Positions 47,316 through 56,602 of a stretch of 64,000 bases of DNA are shown piece after piece. Numbering within the stretch: the stretch's first letter is position 1; each line of letters begins with the position of its first letter. Made by a program: the position numbers and the translations under genes. The notes beneath the pieces were generated by a model, which had not been told where the DNA came from, ran no database searches, and was given only the letters and a program-made list of their open reading frames with translations. The stretch comes from DTLC01 sp964555645 (GTDB lineage: Bacteria; Verrucomicrobiota; Verrucomicrobiia; Limisphaerales; DTLC01): contig CAZKTA010000002.1 of assembly GCA_964555645.1 (NCBI GenBank), positions 234,050-298,049 on the forward strand, given 5' to 3'.

Positions 47316-47337
47316 CTATCACCCAATCGGGTGATAG
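47316..47337 (-). promoter_or_regulatory. palindromic operator, site 2 of 3
   Basis: The most complete copy: nine-base arms CTATCACCC (47316-47324) and GGGTGATAG (47329-47337) around AATC. It lies 123 bases upstream of the PEP-CTERM gene start. A TATGAT on the minus strand (47291-47296) follows after 19 bases and is a candidate -10 element, so the palindrome would overlap the -35 position. Confidence 0.75.
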
Positions 47338-47456
47338 GCCATTCCCGGGCTTAGCTCGGCTATTGATGCTTCTGGCTTAGGCGCGCGCCGCCAGCAGGAC
47401 CCAGTTTTTCCCAAGCATTAATCCACTGTTTTGCTGACATTTAATACCGGTACCCC

Positions 47457-50045
47457 TTAAGGCACGCGCACAGTGTAAAACTTCACTGGTGTGCCCGGGA
47501 CAACTGGGTTTGTGAGCGTGAACGCCCCTGCCCCGTCAAAGTTGCCAGTGCGTTCGACCGTCCAGTTGGCTAGCGGCAACGCCAAGTTGGTCGAAGACAG
47601 TACAGTAAATGTCGCCCAAGGACCACCACCAGTGCCACTGAACACAAGGTTCGTGCCGACCAAAGCACCGCCGGTTAGTGTCGGGGCCCGCAATGGACTA
47701 ACCCACACGGTTACATACCCCACGGTTGACTCAATCCCGTCAGCTATTGTGTAGGTGAATTGGTCTGTGCCAACGTAGCCTTCAGGTGGAGTGAAGGTGA
47801 GAATCGCACCACTCTGAGTAAGGCTCACCGAGTTGGTTGTGACCATATCGAAACCTGCCAATGACAGTGCATCCCCGTCTGGATCAATTGCGCTGCTAAA
47901 CGCTACCCCAAGGTCGAAGTTGAGGATTTGGTTTGTGTAAATGCCATAGTTGTAATTAGCAACTATCGGTGGCCTGTTGGTGGTGAGCAACGTCAGTGTT
48001 GCTACTTGGCTAGTGACCGAACCGGATTCATTGCTGACGATGACCCTGAAGCTTGTTGGTTGCACGCCCGTTGTAGGATTGACAAACCTCAGCACGCGAT
48101 TAGTGGCGCCTGGTATCGGCGCGCCATCGCCAAGCCATTGGTATGACAACGGCGGCCGGCCCATGGCTACGACCGAGAATGTGGCGACACTGCCCACGCC
48201 ATAGTTTGCATCGCGCACTGTCTGGTTAGCTGGCTGCTGTAGTATGACCGGCAAGCCCGGTGGCAGTGCATAGCCAATGTTCTTGGTAACCTCGACTCGA
48301 ACTGCGGCAGCCGCGTTGATGCCACCCGGACTGATAAAGTCAGTCACAAAATCCAAAGTGTTAATGCCAGGCACGAACCCGTTGGTAATGACGAATCCAA
48401 ACCGAATATTGGGCGTGTTGGTTGTCGTAGTAAAGTTACCCGTTGGTCGGCCGTTCAACAAGATTTCAACGCCACGACTTTGCACCCACCAACCACCCTC
48501 GATTCGGGCCGGTTGCGAAAGGTCAATGCAGTCGGCAACGAATCTGGTTCGGTAAACGTACCTGCCGCTGTCGGATGTATATGGATTAATCGTTGGGCCG
48601 ATCCACTGAGATTTGCCGTCCGGATTGGCAAACATGCCGCCCCCGCCAACGAGTGCTATCGGGTTTGCATACATGTTCCAAATAATTGCGTCCGGCCCCA
48701 GATAGTCAGGGTCACCGCTTACATACAGCGTGTATCGCAGGTCGGGGTTGCCTGCCCAGTTGGTATCGCAAAAGCCAGTTGCATCCACCCCTGTGTGGTT
48801 CAGCTCAGCGAATTTTGCGCCGACGGTGATACGCGCAACTGCAGTTGTTGCGGCCCCTGCTACATTGGTTGCTATGAGTCGGTAATACCCCTCATGGGCA
48901 AATGTAACATGTGCAATTACCAGGTCGGCATTTGTTTGGCTAGACAGGTTGGCGAATTGTACGCCAGTGCCGCTATACTGCCACTGATAGCTGAGTGGTT
49001 CACTCCCGGAAATACCGGCCATAACCACCAGCGGTTCCCCATACGCAATAAAGGTGTCACTGGGATCTTTTGTTACCACGGGTGGATAAACAACCGCTGC
49101 AGGCTTGAACGCCATGTTGGTCGGAGTGCGTGCAATCATGCTAACTCGGACCTCGTCAATGAAACCAACGAACCCCTCGCCGTTGCCAACACCACTGATC
49201 GAGCGCTGGCTGCCACCAACTGCAGGGGAAGGTGTCCCACCGATTGTGCCCGGCCCAACGATCGTGTTTGTTGCAAAAGCTGCCGCTTCGGTCCTGGCCG
49301 GGTCAAGCAAGGTCCAATAAAACACTAATACACCAGGTGTATCACCGTTGGTTGGATTATTACCCGTGTAAGTGACAGCCGCATGGTACCATTGGTTCGT
49401 GGTTGCGGCGTTTGGGCCCGCCGTAGGTAGAGCTGCAAGAAAGTTCCCACCGGTGCCACCCGCCGGTGAAATGAAATTGAAATTCATTTGAGGCGGGTTG
49501 CCAGTCTGGATTCGCCATTGCCAGCCGCGTGTTCCTACACCGCCATTGTTGTCGCCGCAAAACAGTTGCCAGTTAAGACCTGAGGTGAAAAGGTCTCCCG
49601 TAGGACACACCAACGCCTCAAATGTAAATGCCCCGCTCTCGGGATTAATAAAATTGACCGGCGCTACCAAAGGCGTCGAGGCCGCCATGGCAAACGCTCT
49701 CGTAGCGGGTGACCCACCACCTGGCAGGATCCTAAGACAATTCGACAAGCCCGCCGGTAAACTTGGTACTGGCGCCGTGTTAAAAATGTTCGTGAACGGC
49801 GGCACACCGCTTGGCAACCCCAGATTTGTCATGGTGAGCGGTGTGCCAAGGCCTTCGTCAGGCGTGATGTAATAGTTGTTAACCAGATTAGTGCTATTAA
49901 ACCGCCACAAATGCAACGTGTGTTCGTCTGCCACAAATGGCAGTGCAAAATCTGCTAGTGCATTCCGTTGGCAAAACAGCATCGCCACACACATAGCAAC
50001 AACAATCGTAGTTACCTTCGTTTCTGCGAGGTTTTTGCAGCGCAT
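47457..50045 (-). CDS. multidomain secreted LamG/Ig-like protein
   Basis: 862 residues with a signal peptide (TTIVVAMCVAMLFCQRNALA). It has a LamG-like domain (TLHLWRFNSTNLVNNYY; NPESGAFTFEALVCP; EGFVGFIDEVRVS), an Ig-like domain (SGSEPLSYQWQYSGTGVQFANLSSQTNADLVI), a jelly-roll region (RFVADCIDLSQPARIEGGWWVQSRGVEILLNGRPTG), a second Ig-like domain (GRPPLSYQWLGDGAPIPG), a cadherin-like segment (FTPPEGYVGTDQFTYTIADG), and the shared C-terminal module ending FYTVRVP. Adhesion or carbohydrate binding is likely. Start ATG 50045. A shared palindrome lies 86 bases upstream. Confidence 0.85.
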   Translation of the reverse strand: MRCKNLAETKVTTIVVAMCVAMLFCQRNALADFALPFVADEHTLHLWRFNSTNLVNNYYITPDEGLGTPLTMTNLGLPSGVPPFTNIFNTAPVPSLPAGLSNCLRILPGGGSPATRAFAMAASTPLVAPVNFINPESGAFTFEALVCPTGDLFTSGLNWQLFCGDNNGGVGTRGWQWRIQTGNPPQMNFNFISPAGGTGGNFLAALPTAGPNAATTNQWYHAAVTYTGNNPTNGDTPGVLVFYWTLLDPARTEAAAFATNTIVGPGTIGGTPSPAVGGSQRSISGVGNGEGFVGFIDEVRVSMIARTPTNMAFKPAAVVYPPVVTKDPSDTFIAYGEPLVVMAGISGSEPLSYQWQYSGTGVQFANLSSQTNADLVIAHVTFAHEGYYRLIATNVAGAATTAVARITVGAKFAELNHTGVDATGFCDTNWAGNPDLRYTLYVSGDPDYLGPDAIIWNMYANPIALVGGGGMFANPDGKSQWIGPTINPYTSDSGRYVYRTRFVADCIDLSQPARIEGGWWVQSRGVEILLNGRPTGNFTTTTNTPNIRFGFVITNGFVPGINTLDFVTDFISPGGINAAAAVRVEVTKNIGYALPPGLPVILQQPANQTVRDANYGVGSVATFSVVAMGRPPLSYQWLGDGAPIPGATNRVLRFVNPTTGVQPTSFRVIVSNESGSVTSQVATLTLLTTNRPPIVANYNYGIYTNQILNFDLGVAFSSAIDPDGDALSLAGFDMVTTNSVSLTQSGAILTFTPPEGYVGTDQFTYTIADGIESTVGYVTVWVSPLRAPTLTGGALVGTNLVFSGTGGGPWATFTVLSSTNLALPLANWTVERTGNFDGAGAFTLTNPVVPGTPVKFYTVRVP

Positions 50046-50130
50046 AGGCTCTTAGGTTCTTTACGCGTTTAAGGTTCGCCTTTTATTTGCTCTCAGCGTG
50101 CAAAACATACCCGTCTGCACCAGGATTCGT

Positions 50131-50149
50131 CTATCACCCGATCGGGTGA
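50131..50149 (-). promoter_or_regulatory. palindromic operator, site 3 of 3
   Basis: CTATCACCC-GATC-GGGTGA, with a perfect 16-base palindrome TCACCCGATCGGGTGA. It lies 86 bases upstream of the LamG/Ig gene. TATGTT on the minus strand (50104-50109) follows after 21 bases as a possible -10 element. The centre is GATC where the other two sites have AATC. Confidence 0.7.
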
Positions 50150-50304
50150 AACCGCTGCAAAGACATTTGTGTGTCAGATTGGTTCGGCGGCAAATGCAAT
50201 GTTGGCTTTGAGTATGTCGGGCTAACGCAGGCGCCTTAATGAAATGCGCCCGCGTCTTCAACTGCGCAAAAGCGCAGCTCGAAAGCTAAGACCTGCCTCG
50301 CCTT

Positions 50305-51300
50305 TCAACTACTAGAAGCTGCAACTGCTTGGTAAAATGCGTCAAGATTCGCTAATGGCGTTGCCACAGGTACATCACAACCTGATGAAACAACAAAATT
50401 ACGCTTTCCGCGTGTTGCCTCCAGCAACTGAGTTACTCTGGCCTTGATTTCCTCTGGTGAACCTTGCACGAAAACAGAAACAGGATCCAGATTGCCGCAC
50501 ACAACAATGTGCTCAGGCACTTTTGACAGGGCTCCCACAATGTCCATAGGCACACCAAAATGCAGGACCTTGGCCCCGGTCTGAAGCACAGAAGCCAAGT
50601 GCACTGGCTTGGCTGAACAGCAATGAAATATCACGGTAAATTCCGCCAGACTAAAAGATTCGATAATCCTTCGCACGTAAGCTGATGAGAATGTCGCAAA
50701 TCCGGCGGGTGACAATAAACCTGCACCGGGTTCAGCCATAATAACTCCGTTGGCATTGGCCTCCCGGAATGTTCGTATGTAAGCGCTCAAAAACGCAGTC
50801 GTTTTTTCAAGCAGTTCGTGCATCAGCTCGGGCTCCGTTACCGTTAATTGGCATGCCTCGCTTAACCCAACAAGCCGCGCCGCAAGCGTAAATGGACCAA
50901 TACAACCCCCAAAAACAAACTGTGCGCCCGGCAGCTTCCGTAACAAGGCCGTTGCTTCGAGATAAACCTGGGTCCGTTTATCCCCCGGCATCGGGATTTT
51001 CAGCGCATGTATCTGGCCGGGGTCAGTCACAATCGGCCCTGTTGTGGTTGGCACCTCGTCTTCGCCCAACTGCACAGGACAACCGAATGCTTCAGCCTCC
51101 ACACTCAGGTCCATCGCGGTAAACACAACCGGTGTATTGTACCGGTCATGCAACACCGCCACCACATCGCATTGCGCCTGTGGGTTTGTGACAACATCAT
51201 ACACGCGCCAGTTGGTCAACCGCGTGCCGGGATAAACGGCCAATGGCATTGCCAACGGTTTGTTTGCACTCAAAACAAAATCATGAAAATTGTTCTTCAT
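50305..51300 (-). CDS. uroporphyrinogen decarboxylase-like methyltransferase (MtaA/CmuA type)
   Basis: 331 residues of the URO-D barrel. It lacks the Arg-rich heme-type N-terminus of HemE. Instead it has FHCCSAKPVHLA and a late Cys in VVSSGCDVP, a zinc-ligand pattern HxC-x(n)-C as in the corrinoid-linked methyltransferases MtaA and CmuA. These move methyl groups between a corrinoid protein and a thiol. FGGCIGPFTLAARLVG and IVVCGNLDPVSV are barrel signatures. No corrinoid-binding protein is adjacent. Start ATG 51300. The neighbours are the M2 peptidase gene and the LamG gene, all on one strand. Confidence 0.78.
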   Translation of the reverse strand: MKNNFHDFVLSANKPLAMPLAVYPGTRLTNWRVYDVVTNPQAQCDVVAVLHDRYNTPVVFTAMDLSVEAEAFGCPVQLGEDEVPTTTGPIVTDPGQIHALKIPMPGDKRTQVYLEATALLRKLPGAQFVFGGCIGPFTLAARLVGLSEACQLTVTEPELMHELLEKTTAFLSAYIRTFREANANGVIMAEPGAGLLSPAGFATFSSAYVRRIIESFSLAEFTVIFHCCSAKPVHLASVLQTGAKVLHFGVPMDIVGALSKVPEHIVVCGNLDPVSVFVQGSPEEIKARVTQLLEATRGKRNFVVSSGCDVPVATPLANLDAFYQAVAASSS

Positions 51301-51381
51301 CGAATTTCAGCGGTTAACGTGTGAGTTTTCACTATTGTGTGATCGGACGAAAAGCACAACCGAGAAGTTACCGCCGGTTTG

Positions 51382-53193
51382 TTACCAACCGACTTGGCGG
51401 TCCTTGTTCTGCGCCTGCAAATACTTCATTAGTGGCGCGTAATACTCTAGCATTGCCTTTGCGCTGATGTCTTCACCGGTAGCCTCCCGGATTAACTGGC
51501 GCCAGTCGCGTGTCGCGCCTACCTTCATCAGATTGTAAAGAAACGCGCCGACCTCTTTGTTTCCGTAGTAACTGCAATTGTGGGGGTCAGCGCGCAGCAG
51601 GTTTTTTGCAATGTACATGTGCAATTGATACTTTATGGCAAAGGCAATGGCATACTTGTAATACTGCGCTGGGTCATCGTTAATGTGAGTTTTTGTTGCC
51701 GGGTCGCAATACTCCTCGCCGCGTGGTTCAGGGGGTGAAATACCCTGAAACTTCTCAACATATTCCCACCACCGCCTGTTAAGCGTATCTGCTGAAAGAT
51801 TGCCTTCGTAAAAGTCATGCTCCCATGATGTCATCACACCCGCCGACCACGGAATGAACACGATCTGGTCTAGTGCACTGTTCAAGAGCCATTGAATTCG
51901 GTCGAATTCGACATCAGCCTGCACGACTCCAACCTGCTTCAAGTAGGGCAGTTGCATGGTTGGCGCTGCCAGTGTCTCGGCCATTGCCTCGTGAAACGCC
52001 GGGCTTGCACCTTCACGCAATACAACCGGCACTTCTGGTCTGGCGTAGCTCAACTGGTAAAAGATGTGGCCCAGTTCATGATGCGCTGTGGCGAACCAAC
52101 CAGCATCGGCTTTTACGCTCATTAACGAACGGACGTCACCTTCCAAATTTATGTCCCAAGCAGATGCATGCGTGTTTTTCTTACGGGCAGCGTCGGCTGG
52201 AAGTTCGTACAGGTCTGATTTTTCCCAAAAGCTCGCCGGCACCTTCGGCAGGCCAAGCGATTCACCATAACCAACAGCCTGGCGCACGATCCACTCCGGG
52301 GTTTTGCCTGCAAACCACCTGTCCAAGTCCAGCCCTTCAACAAGTCCGGGCCATTCCTGACCCCAACGGTTTGGTAACCAATGCGCTGGTATTAGCCTTG
52401 GGACAGGTTGACCGTATCGTTCGGCCAGCCGATGCCGTGCCCAGCAATGCAACTGCTCATACAGCGGCTTGGTTTGCTGAACAAGCTCCTCGGTCAACGC
52501 TTTCATTTCGGCTGCGCTCATCCCGAAGCCCGCGACCTGTAGCCCAAAAAATGAGCTGAACCCCATCTCGCGTGCGACTTGATTACGCAACTCTCGCAGC
52601 CTCAGCAACCCGGGCTTAAGTGCGACTCCAGACTCTTTAGACGCTTTCCAAACTGCAAGTCGCTCGGACAGATTTGTGGAGGTCCGAAGTAAATAATCAA
52701 TCTGGTTTGGTGTGATTGACTCCGGTGCAGCTGCACCGGGCGGTGTCCATCTAAACTGGAATCCGTCCAGGATCGCGCTTTGCTGTGCTTCGGCCTCGAT
52801 ACGCGCTTTGACCACATCTGGAATTGTCCCCGGCGCCTCGGCTGCGCGCAGCCAGATCATTCGCAACTGGCGCACTGTAAGTTCATCAAGCTGGTTTGTG
52901 TGCTGTAGAAACGCACGCGTTTTTTGGATCACCCACCGACTACCCACAAAAGCTGCCTTCGCCTGTTCAGCCCCTATGCGTCGGCCCGTGTTTTCAGGTG
53001 TGACATCAGTGCTGGCTAACCAGGATGCCTCCTGTGCAACGGTGTAAAGCCGCTGGTATATACCATTGTAAAACTCTAAAAACCGCTTAGCTTCGGCTGC
53101 GACCGAGCCGGGTTCGCTGGCTTGAATCTGGACCGTGCTCAACATCGCAAACAGAGCTAATTCAACAAAACGTGGTTTTAAGCTCCTGATCAT
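51382..53193 (-). CDS. M2-family (angiotensin-converting-enzyme-like) peptidyl dipeptidase
   Basis: 603 residues with a signal peptide (VELALFAMLSTVQIQA). The zinc motif HELGH lies at residues 372-376, with E in HEAMAETLA about 25 residues later as the third ligand. The helical ACE fold is recognisable from YYKYAIAFAIKYQLHMYIAKN near the end. Known M2 enzymes release C-terminal dipeptides. It is exported and probably periplasmic. Start ATG 53193. The OPT transporter gene lies 22 bases upstream on the same strand, so peptide hydrolysis and peptide uptake may be coupled. Confidence 0.9.
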   Translation of the reverse strand: MIRSLKPRFVELALFAMLSTVQIQASEPGSVAAEAKRFLEFYNGIYQRLYTVAQEASWLASTDVTPENTGRRIGAEQAKAAFVGSRWVIQKTRAFLQHTNQLDELTVRQLRMIWLRAAEAPGTIPDVVKARIEAEAQQSAILDGFQFRWTPPGAAAPESITPNQIDYLLRTSTNLSERLAVWKASKESGVALKPGLLRLRELRNQVAREMGFSSFFGLQVAGFGMSAAEMKALTEELVQQTKPLYEQLHCWARHRLAERYGQPVPRLIPAHWLPNRWGQEWPGLVEGLDLDRWFAGKTPEWIVRQAVGYGESLGLPKVPASFWEKSDLYELPADAARKKNTHASAWDINLEGDVRSLMSVKADAGWFATAHHELGHIFYQLSYARPEVPVVLREGASPAFHEAMAETLAAPTMQLPYLKQVGVVQADVEFDRIQWLLNSALDQIVFIPWSAGVMTSWEHDFYEGNLSADTLNRRWWEYVEKFQGISPPEPRGEEYCDPATKTHINDDPAQYYKYAIAFAIKYQLHMYIAKNLLRADPHNCSYYGNKEVGAFLYNLMKVGATRDWRQLIREATGEDISAKAMLEYYAPLMKYLQAQNKDRQVGW

Positions 53194-53215
53194 AAACTGA
53201 GTTTCCTGCTGAAAA

Positions 53216-55570
53216 CTACCTTTCGGCTGTGCGCATACTCAGCAGTTTTCCGCGCCCCACAAAATACAACAGCAACACAAGCCCGACAAATGGCATAAGC
53301 GCAAGCAGGTCTGCGTATGGCCCTGCAAAGAAAGCATTGTGCAACTGCATCCAGTTGCTGATTTTGGTGTCAAATTCACTCAACGCTGCTGCAATAAATG
53401 CAATGACAATACCCGCAATTGCGCCACCGGCGATGTAACCGCTTGCCAGCAGCACCCCCGGGCTTTTGTCGCTCTCAGCGGCAAGCTGTGCTGCATCGAG
53501 GTTGTGTCCGCGCAACTGCCGGCGCAATGCCCGATCAACTAGCCACCGGATTAATCCGCCAATAAAGATGGGACTTGACGCCGAAATCGGCAAATACACA
53601 CCCACTGCGAATGCAAGAGACGATACACCGCACAGTTCAAGTACAATCGCGCTCATAACGCCAAACAACATCAATGCCCACGGTAATTCACCCCCTAAAA
53701 TCCCTTTGATGATGTAGCTCATCAACGTGGCCTTCGGCGCGAAAAACTTTCGCACCTCGGTTCCATCGGGTCGTTGTTTGTAAACGCCGTTTATACCCGG
53801 GTCCACATACCAAACCGCAGCACCTGTATCATCCACAAGATATTTCCCAGCCGGGCCGTCCGTCGAGTCGGTCTTGTGCCAAACGCGATAGCCGTGGGGA
53901 TCACTCTTGGCCTGTGGACCCACAAGTTTTTCAACTTTTTCAAGCTTTACCTCTGCCGGTACACGCAAGCCGGGCGCAACTTGCGCCGCCGGCACGTAAA
54001 CTGTGCCAGCGTTGTTCAAGCCAAGCAAAATTGGGCCAAGAGCAAGCGCAGACACACTGGCGCCAATCAGAATGGCGGTCTGCTGGTATTTTGGGGTCGC
54101 ACCGAGGAGAAATCCGGTCTTCAAATCCTGCGATGTCGTGCCACCATTGGACGCTGCAATGCATACAATCCCACCTACCGAAAGCGCCGTCACATAGTAC
54201 ACACCGCCTTTCCAACCAACGATCAAGAATGCCAAGCACGTCAGAAGCAGCGTGGCAACCGTCATGCCCGAGATTGGGTTTGATGATGAACCAATTTCAC
54301 CCGTCAGCCGAGACGATACGGTCACGAAAAGAAACCCGAAAATGACAATAAGTATCGCCCCCAACAGGTTCATGTGCAGCGGCCGGGCAAGCAATATCGC
54401 GACAATCAAAACAACAATGCCACCCAAAACAAACCGCATTGAAAGATCCTGCTCGGTACGCAGTTTCGGCGCAGATGCAACACCTTGATCAGTGGGCTTT
54501 CCTCTGGCTTTGCCAAAGGTAAGTCGGGGCAAGGTTAAATCCGAAAGACTGGCTCGGATACCATGCAAAATTATCGGTAACGACCTTAACAAGCTGATGA
54601 TACCACCTGTTGCAACAGCACCAGCCCCAATGTACAAGATGTAAGCATCTCTGAGCTGGTCAGGTGACATGTCGCGTATGGGTATGTTGGCCGGGGCCAC
54701 AGGCGCCGAGAGTCCCTCACCGAAGAACTTGATCAACGGGATGAACAACAAATACGACATTGCGCCGCCGGCCATAACAATGCTCGAGATGCGCGGGCCG
54801 ATGATGTAGCCCACGCCAAGTAGCTCGGGCGAAATTTCGGCTGAGATCGAGCCGCCCTTCAGCGGCGGACCAAAGATCTTTTCTGGGATGTCTTTCCAAC
54901 ATTTAAACGCCGACATCATTGTCTTGTACACGAGGCCGATACCGAACCCGGTAAAAATGGCCTTTGCACTTGGCCGATGCACAGCTCGGACTGGCGCCTC
55001 AAGTGCGGTATATTGTGTACCTGCGCGTACAGCGACTGCGCGCGATTCGGCATCTGCGCCCGCTTTTAACACCTCGGCACATGCGGTGCCTTCCGGATAC
55101 TTGAGCTGACCATGCTGCCCGACAATCAGCGCACGCCGCAGTGGAATCATCATCAATATGCCGAGTAACCCACCTAGCAACGCAACAAGCATTACACGGC
55201 TGATCTCAAGATCAAACCCGAGGATTAAAATGGCCGGCATCGTCACTCCGATGCCAAATGCAATTGATTCGCCCGCTGAGCCTGCGGTCTGGACGATGTT
55301 GTTCTCGAGCACGGTGGCGTCGCGCCCGCCAAACTTTGACCAAAGCCGAAACATCGCCAGTGAAATCACAGCCACAGGTATTGAGGCGCTTACCGTCAAA
55401 CCAACTTTCAAAACAAGGTAAAGCGACGACGCACCAAATACCACGCCCAGCAACGTTCCAGCAATAACTCCCCGTAAGGTGAACTCGCGCAAGTGCACCT
55501 CGGCCGGTATGTAAGGCCGGAACACACCGCCTTGGTTAGTACCAGTACTTGCGTTGTTGACGGTAGCCAT
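53216..55570 (-). CDS. OPT-family oligopeptide transporter
   Basis: 784 residues with many membrane helices. Signatures are TLRGVIAGTLLGVVFGASSLYLVLKVGLTVS and NNIVQTAGSAGESIAFGIG in the N-terminal half (split in reading), and GATPKYQQTAILIGASVSALALGPIL later. A soluble stretch at about 555-630 (KSDPHGYRVWHKTDSTDGP) lies between the two membrane blocks, as in other bacterial OPT proteins. It takes up short peptides or metal chelates. The ATG at 55570 is used; a TTG at 55576 is in frame. It precedes the M2 peptidase gene. Confidence 0.92.
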   Translation of the reverse strand: MATVNNASTGTNQGGVFRPYIPAEVHLREFTLRGVIAGTLLGVVFGASSLYLVLKVGLTVSASIPVAVISLAMFRLWSKFGGRDATVLENNIVQTAGSAGESIAFGIGVTMPAILILGFDLEISRVMLVALLGGLLGILMMIPLRRALIVGQHGQLKYPEGTACAEVLKAGADAESRAVAVRAGTQYTALEAPVRAVHRPSAKAIFTGFGIGLVYKTMMSAFKCWKDIPEKIFGPPLKGGSISAEISPELLGVGYIIGPRISSIVMAGGAMSYLLFIPLIKFFGEGLSAPVAPANIPIRDMSPDQLRDAYILYIGAGAVATGGIISLLRSLPIILHGIRASLSDLTLPRLTFGKARGKPTDQGVASAPKLRTEQDLSMRFVLGGIVVLIVAILLARPLHMNLLGAILIVIFGFLFVTVSSRLTGEIGSSSNPISGMTVATLLLTCLAFLIVGWKGGVYYVTALSVGGIVCIAASNGGTTSQDLKTGFLLGATPKYQQTAILIGASVSALALGPILLGLNNAGTVYVPAAQVAPGLRVPAEVKLEKVEKLVGPQAKSDPHGYRVWHKTDSTDGPAGKYLVDDTGAAVWYVDPGINGVYKQRPDGTEVRKFFAPKATLMSYIIKGILGGELPWALMLFGVMSAIVLELCGVSSLAFAVGVYLPISASSPIFIGGLIRWLVDRALRRQLRGHNLDAAQLAAESDKSPGVLLASGYIAGGAIAGIVIAFIAAALSEFDTKISNWMQLHNAFFAGPYADLLALMPFVGLVLLLYFVGRGKLLSMRTAER

Positions 55571-55848
55571 TGACAACTTGGCAGTAAATTTCCGGTACGC
55601 TACCGTGAAGCTACCTGCAAATTCAATCCCGTTGTCGCCTCCAGCAGGTAGTTACCAAGGCGTGCTTTCGGTTAAAACATTGGAACAGCGCGGACACCTG
55701 CTTGGTGAAATGCAAAGCGTTCCCCGCAATGGCAGAATGCCAACGCCGCGGCGTATTGAAAGTTGTAGCCAAAGCCGCGTACTTCAATTCGCTTGGGTGC
55801 AGGTTAAATCTAATTGAAAACTGCCCTTTCCTGTATCATTCTAACCGC

Positions 55849-56397
55849 ATGCAACCGGTTTTTAGCGGCCAAGTTTATGTTGTAGGGGATAACATTGACA
55901 CTGACCAGATTATACCTGCGCAATACCTGAACCTTGTCCCGACAATACCCGAAGAATACGAGAAACTGGGCAGCTACGCAATGTGTGGACTACCCGAGGC
56001 ACTTTATCCGGTCAGATTTGTCAAGCCGGGCGCACTTGACACGGAATACCCGATCATCATTGCCGGCAAAAATTTCGGATGCGGCAGCTCGCGCGAGCAT
56101 GCACCAATTGCACTCGGCTCGGCAGGTTGCAGAGTCGTAGTGGCTGAAAGTTACGCCCGGATTTTTTTCCGAAACTGCATAGCCACAGGCGAATTGTACC
56201 CATGCGAAACCAGCGAACGTCTATGTGCGCAGATTAAAACCGGTGATCTAGTCACTGTTGACCTAAGCACCGAGACCCTGCGCGTCGAGTCCACCGGCCA
56301 TATTCATAAGCTGAAACCGTTGGGTGCAGTGCGCGCCGTAATTGACGCAGGTGGCATATTCAAATACGCACGTGCCACTGGTATGATAGCAAAATAA
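55849..56397 (+). CDS. leuD: 3-isopropylmalate dehydratase small subunit (or homoaconitase-type)
   Basis: About 182 residues. The swivelling domain motif NFGCGSSREHAPIALG is diagnostic of LeuD and its relatives, and VGDNIDTDQIIPAQYL is the usual start. It forms the isomerase with LeuC in leucine synthesis. The short length is that of the archaeal and compact bacterial type, some of which serve as homoaconitase small subunits, so the exact substrate is uncertain. The ATG at 55849 begins MQPVFSG. leuC is not adjacent. It is divergent from the OPT gene. Confidence 0.88.
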   Translation: MQPVFSGQVYVVGDNIDTDQIIPAQYLNLVPTIPEEYEKLGSYAMCGLPEALYPVRFVKPGALDTEYPIIIAGKNFGCGSSREHAPIALGSAGCRVVVAESYARIFFRNCIATGELYPCETSERLCAQIKTGDLVTVDLSTETLRVESTGHIHKLKPLGAVRAVIDAGGIFKYARATGMIAK

Positions 56398-56602
56398 TAG
56401 TTTGCAACCAAACATTTCACTCACCGCGGCCCATCGGTCCCGGTGATTCAATACTCAGGGTGTGCGTGCACTTGGATTAATCCCACTGCTAGCTGGCCCG
56501 GTTTGATTTGCCCGTAACATTTTTCCCTCGGATCCAAACCGTATGAAAACCATCACCAAATGGACAGCAAAGTTGCAGGATGGTATAAAAGGTTGAACCA
56601 AT

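Noticed and set aside
48480..49328. 282-codon plus-strand frame opposite the LamG/Ig gene
   Set aside because: Rich in Cys, Asn and Ile as expected of an antisense reading of a Gly/Thr/Asn-rich protein; no family likeness.
53774..54283. 169-codon plus-strand frame opposite the OPT transporter gene
   Set aside because: No domain likeness; the opposite strand codes for clear transporter signatures.
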